DNA from: Galbibacter mesophilus
GTDB taxonomy: Bacteria > Bacteroidota > Bacteroidia > Flavobacteriales > Flavobacteriaceae
Length of the DNA: 64,000 nucleotides
Direction of reading: 5' to 3'
NCBI RefSeq assembly: GCF_023721415.1
Contig: NZ_JAMQVC010000001.1
Span: forward strand, 1,488,001-1,552,000
This document shows positions 59,737-64,000 of this stretch, in pieces. A program made the position numbers and the translations under genes. The number at the start of each line of letters is the position of its first letter. Within the stretch, counting starts at the first letter, position 1. A model generated the notes under the pieces. It did no database searches. It worked only from the letters and a program-made list of their open reading frames with translations, and was not told where the DNA came from.

Positions 59737-61677
59737 ATGAAGAGACTATTACTTTTTTTGAGTATCATTTTTGTGAAGTTAGGCGTTGGTTTCGCCCAAA
59801 AAACTACACCTGTTAAATGGCAAACCTCTGTAGAAAAGAAATCATCTACGGAATACGTTTTAATAGCGACTGCCGCTATTGATGAGGGTTGGCATCTTTA
59901 CTCCCAACACATTGGAGAAAACGGACCGGAAGCAACTATTTTTTCTTTTGCTGAAAATGCTAATTATAACTTGGTAGGAAAAACCAAAGAAGAAAATGGA
60001 GCGATGTTGTACGATTCTATTTTCAATATGAAGATTAAATCGTTTACACAGAAGACTACTTTTAAGCAGAGAATAAGCCTCAAAGAATCTTCTATTTCTG
60101 AAGTGAAGGCAACCGTTACGTTTATGACGTGCAATAATCAACGTTGTCTGCCTCCCAAAACAGAAGAGTTATTATTCAATTTGGTGGAAAAAACGGAAGT
60201 TACAGCGGCAGGGAATAAAGATTCATCGTTTGTGGGTGCTGCCAAAACTGAAAAAAAAGGTCTGTTCACTATTTTTCTAATTGCATTTTTGTCCGGTTTT
60301 GCAGCTTTGTTAACACCTTGTGTTTTCCCAATGATTCCGATGACGGTAAGTTTTTTCACAAAACAAAGTAAAACACGTGCTAAAGGAATTCAAAACGCGT
60401 TTTTGTACGGTTTGTTCATTATTGTTATTTATGTGTTTTTGGGGGCTATTGTAACGTGGCTGTTTGGCGCAAGTGCTTTAAATGCTATTTCTACCAATGT
60501 TTGGTTTAACCTAATTTTCTTTGGGATTCTCGTCGTTTTTGCCGTATCGTTTCTGGGTGCTTTTGAAATTGTCTTGCCCTATTCTTGGGCAAATAAAGTT
60601 GACAAACAAGCGAGCAGAGGCGGACTTGTGGGGATTTTCTTTATGGCTTTGGCCTTGGCCATCGTTTCTTTTTCCTGTACTGGTCCGATTGTGGGGACGT
60701 TACTGGTGGAAGCGGCAAGTAAAGGTGGTGTAGCACCTTTTGTTGGGATGCTCGGATTTTCTTCCGCATTGGCGTTGCCTTTTGGATTGTTTGCAGCATT
60801 CCCGGGATGGTTGAATTCTATGCCAAAATCTGGGGGATGGCTTAATACCGTAAAAGTATTTTTGGGATTCTTGGAATTGGCGTTGGCATTTAAATTTCTA
60901 TCCAATGCAGATTTGGTTTTGCAGTTGCATTTGTTGCAAAGGGAAGTCTTTCTAGCTATTTGGATTGCCATATTTGGGACATTGGCTTTTTATCTCTTCG
61001 GGAAGATTAAGCTCCCGCATGATGGACCGGAACAACATATTTCCGTAGGTAGATTATCCATGGGGATGTTGGTTTTAGCTTTCACTATTTATTTAATTCC
61101 TGGTCTTTGGGGTGCCAGACTCGAGTTGATAAGCGGTTTCCCACCACCAATAAATTATAGCGAGTCACCTTACGGGGTTGGATATACTAAAAACACGGTA
61201 GGTGCCATAAGCGAAACATCTCAAATTCCGGAAGGCGCCCATTTAGGTCCGATTGACATTATTGCTTTTAAAGACTATGAAACCGGATTGGCGTATGCTA
61301 AAAAAGTGAAAAAGCCGGTTCTGTTGGATTTTACAGGATATGCCTGCGTTAATTGCCGTAAAATGGAAGAGCGGGTTTGGAGCGACCCAAAAATACTTGC
61401 TTTACTTAAAAATGAAGTGGTACTTATTTCTTTGTATGTAGATGATAAAAGAAAGCTGCCGGAAGATGAACAAGTTGTTTCTGAAATTACGGGTAAGAAG
61501 CTAAAGTATATAGGTCAGAAATGGAGTGAATTTCAAACGCTTCGTTACAAAGCCAATGCCCAACCTTTTTATGTACTGATGAATTTAAATGAAGAAAACT
61601 TAATAGCGCCCATTGGATACACACCAGCGATTGATGAATACTTAGCTTGGTTACGGGAAGGAATTGAACGTTACTAA
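59737..61677 (+). CDS. dsbD: Thiol:disulfide interchange protein DsbD
   Basis: A 646-residue electron-transfer protein. The alpha domain (about 22-150) has EGWHLYSQ and MTCNNQRCLPPK; the beta membrane domain (about 175-455) carries the redox cysteines in LLTPCVFPMIPMTV and SFSCTGPIVGTLL and about eight helices; the gamma domain (about 505-646) has the thioredoxin motif GYACVNCRKMEERVW with Cys537 and Cys540. It carries electrons from cytoplasmic thioredoxin to the periplasm, for reducing c-type heme apoproteins, isomerases or thioredoxin-like proteins such as the one at 48048. Next to a stand-alone alpha-domain paralogue. Confidence 0.94.
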   Translation: MKRLLLFLSIIFVKLGVGFAQKTTPVKWQTSVEKKSSTEYVLIATAAIDEGWHLYSQHIGENGPEATIFSFAENANYNLVGKTKEENGAMLYDSIFNMKIKSFTQKTTFKQRISLKESSISEVKATVTFMTCNNQRCLPPKTEELLFNLVEKTEVTAAGNKDSSFVGAAKTEKKGLFTIFLIAFLSGFAALLTPCVFPMIPMTVSFFTKQSKTRAKGIQNAFLYGLFIIVIYVFLGAIVTWLFGASALNAISTNVWFNLIFFGILVVFAVSFLGAFEIVLPYSWANKVDKQASRGGLVGIFFMALALAIVSFSCTGPIVGTLLVEAASKGGVAPFVGMLGFSSALALPFGLFAAFPGWLNSMPKSGGWLNTVKVFLGFLELALAFKFLSNADLVLQLHLLQREVFLAIWIAIFGTLAFYLFGKIKLPHDGPEQHISVGRLSMGMLVLAFTIYLIPGLWGARLELISGFPPPINYSESPYGVGYTKNTVGAISETSQIPEGAHLGPIDIIAFKDYETGLAYAKKVKKPVLLDFTGYACVNCRKMEERVWSDPKILALLKNEVVLISLYVDDKRKLPEDEQVVSEITGKKLKYIGQKWSEFQTLRYKANAQPFYVLMNLNEENLIAPIGYTPAIDEYLAWLREGIERY

Positions 61678-61699
61678 AGGGATGAAAATAAAAGCATAA

Positions 61700-61732
61700 A
61701 AAAACCGCATTGACATTTCAATGCGGTTTTTG
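61700..61732. terminator. Bidirectional terminator between dsbD and groEL
   Basis: ccgcattg (61705-61712) pairs with caatgcgg (61719-61726), with A runs before and T runs after, so both strands have a hairpin plus T tract. Confidence 0.92.
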
Positions 61733-61753
61733 TTTTATAACGGTTTGATGTTA

Positions 61754-63424
<1,671 letters not shown>

Positions 63425-63468
63425 CTAGTTATTAGAATTCAGTTTTAAATTGTTTTGGAAAGCGTTTT

Positions 63469-63747
63469 TTAAACGATTGCAAGAATATCACTTTCACGCA
63501 TGATTAAGTAATCGTTGCCTTCAAGTTTTAATTCGGTACCGGCATATTTTCCGTAAAGAACAGTGTCACCTTCTTTAACAGTAACTTTTTCATCTTTAGT
63601 ACCTGGTCCCACAGCAACTACTGTCCCTTTTTGGGGCTTTTCCTTTGCGTTGTCTGGGATGATAATTCCAGAAGCTGTTTTGGTTTCAGCTTCTAAAGGC
63701 TCGATAAGAACCCTGTCTGCAAGTGGTTTGATGTTTAACTTTGCCAT
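63469..63747 (-). CDS. groES: Co-chaperonin GroES (10 kDa)
   Basis: A 92-residue co-chaperonin, complete: [40 protein letters not shown] (mobile loop around residues 20-35), [20 protein letters not shown] and the end [14 protein letters not shown]-type ([13 protein letters not shown]). It caps the GroEL ring. First gene of the groES-groEL operon; the upstream region holds a sigma-54-like site. Confidence 0.98.
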   Translation of the reverse strand: MAKLNIKPLADRVLIEPLEAETKTASGIIIPDNAKEKPQKGTVVAVGPGTKDEKVTVKEGDTVLYGKYAGTELKLEGNDYLIMRESDILAIV

Positions 63748-63796
63748 ATCTTTTTACTATTTGATTAATTAATTTAAAATTTACTTTCCATTAATA

Positions 63797-63813
63797 GGCA
63801 GAAATTGTGCCAT
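63797..63813 (-). promoter_or_regulatory. Sigma-54-like promoter of groES-groEL
   Basis: Minus strand ATGGCACAATTTCTGCC has GG and GC separated by exactly 10 bp, as in the -24/-12 consensus TGGCACN5TTGCA. Its -12 end is 49 bp before the groES start codon. A tract TGTCAGTTTCCCTTCC lies directly upstream. No CIRCE element was found. Confidence 0.5.
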
Positions 63814-63930
63814 GGAAGGGAAACTGACAATTTTACTCTTAAAAGAATATGGAAATAGAAGAAATGGCTTAAAAACCAACTTTTGTTTCTGTATGAAAAG
63901 TAAAAATGACGTTTATAGATGAGGATTATA

Positions 63931-63971
63931 TAAAAAAAATGCCAGCTTAGTGACAAGCTGGCATTTTTTAT
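63931..63971. terminator. Bidirectional terminator at the window end
   Basis: gccagctt (63941-63948) pairs with aagctggc (63955-63962), with aaaaaaaa before and tttttt after. It separates groES from whatever lies beyond position 64000; nothing else was seen in 63814-64000. Confidence 0.9.
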
Positions 63972-64000
63972 AAGGTATAATTAAGAATATTATTCTGTAG

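Overview
The window is AT-rich DNA from a member of the Bacteroidota, almost certainly a (probably marine) Flavobacteriaceae. Signs of this are SusC/SusD and FecR/ECF genes, a mevalonate-pathway HMG-CoA reductase next to a GYDIA-family GHMP kinase, flavobacterial gene blocks such as coaX-OMP-TPR-lptC-CBS-ppiD and surE-lpxB-nlpC-comEC, and promoters of the Bacteroidota type (TTG/TTA, 19 bp, TAnnTTTG). It is mostly ordinary chromosome: no rRNA, insertion sequence, prophage or CRISPR array was seen. Species cannot be named from the sequence alone.

Layout. 1-5.7 kb: a metal-uptake-like cluster on the + strand (small CxGKC protein cut by the window edge, Met-rich outer-membrane protein, TonB-dependent receptor, PepSY membrane protein, lipoprotein). 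5.9-6.9 kb: a 383-bp tandem repeat abutting tRNA-Phe. Each unit holds a tRNA 3'-end fragment, a terminator and a GIY-YIG gene; one copy is intact, one has a nonsense codon and one is truncated. 7.0-15.8 kb: type III pantothenate kinase, envelope proteins, LptC, a CBS/DUF21 transporter-like protein, a cytochrome P460 and a PpiD-type foldase. 16.2-19.0 kb: PAP2 phosphatase and a two-component system with a palindrome in front. 19.3-21.5 kb (-): GHMP kinase and HMG-CoA reductase. 21.7-29.5 kb (+): patatin outer-membrane protein, dipeptidyl peptidase IV and two tandem POT peptide transporters, which together suggest secreted-peptide use.

29.5-34.2 kb (-): surE, a small membrane protein, lpxB, nlpC/p60 and comEC. 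34.9-37.1 kb (+): tail-specific protease. 37.2-42.7 kb (-): the complete elongasome operon mreB-mreC-mreD-pbp2-rodA, with purH and a GAF protein upstream. 45.2-47.9 kb: small lipoprotein, pirin, sulfatase. 48.0-57.5 kb (-): ECF sigma factor, FecR anti-sigma, SusC, SusD, fasciclin lipoprotein, unknown lipoprotein and a thioredoxin-TPR protein, a SusCD uptake locus without glycoside hydrolases. 57.9-61.7 kb: a solo DsbD alpha-domain protein, a secreted trypsin-like protease and full-length DsbD. 61.8-63.7 kb (-): groEL and groES behind a sigma-54-like promoter.

The least explained items are the tRNA-Phe/GIY-YIG tandem repeat, the ECF sigma gene that lacks any ATG/GTG/TTG in front of its sigma domain, the SusCD-fasciclin-thioredoxin locus, and the duplicated DsbD alpha domain with a conserved upstream block.
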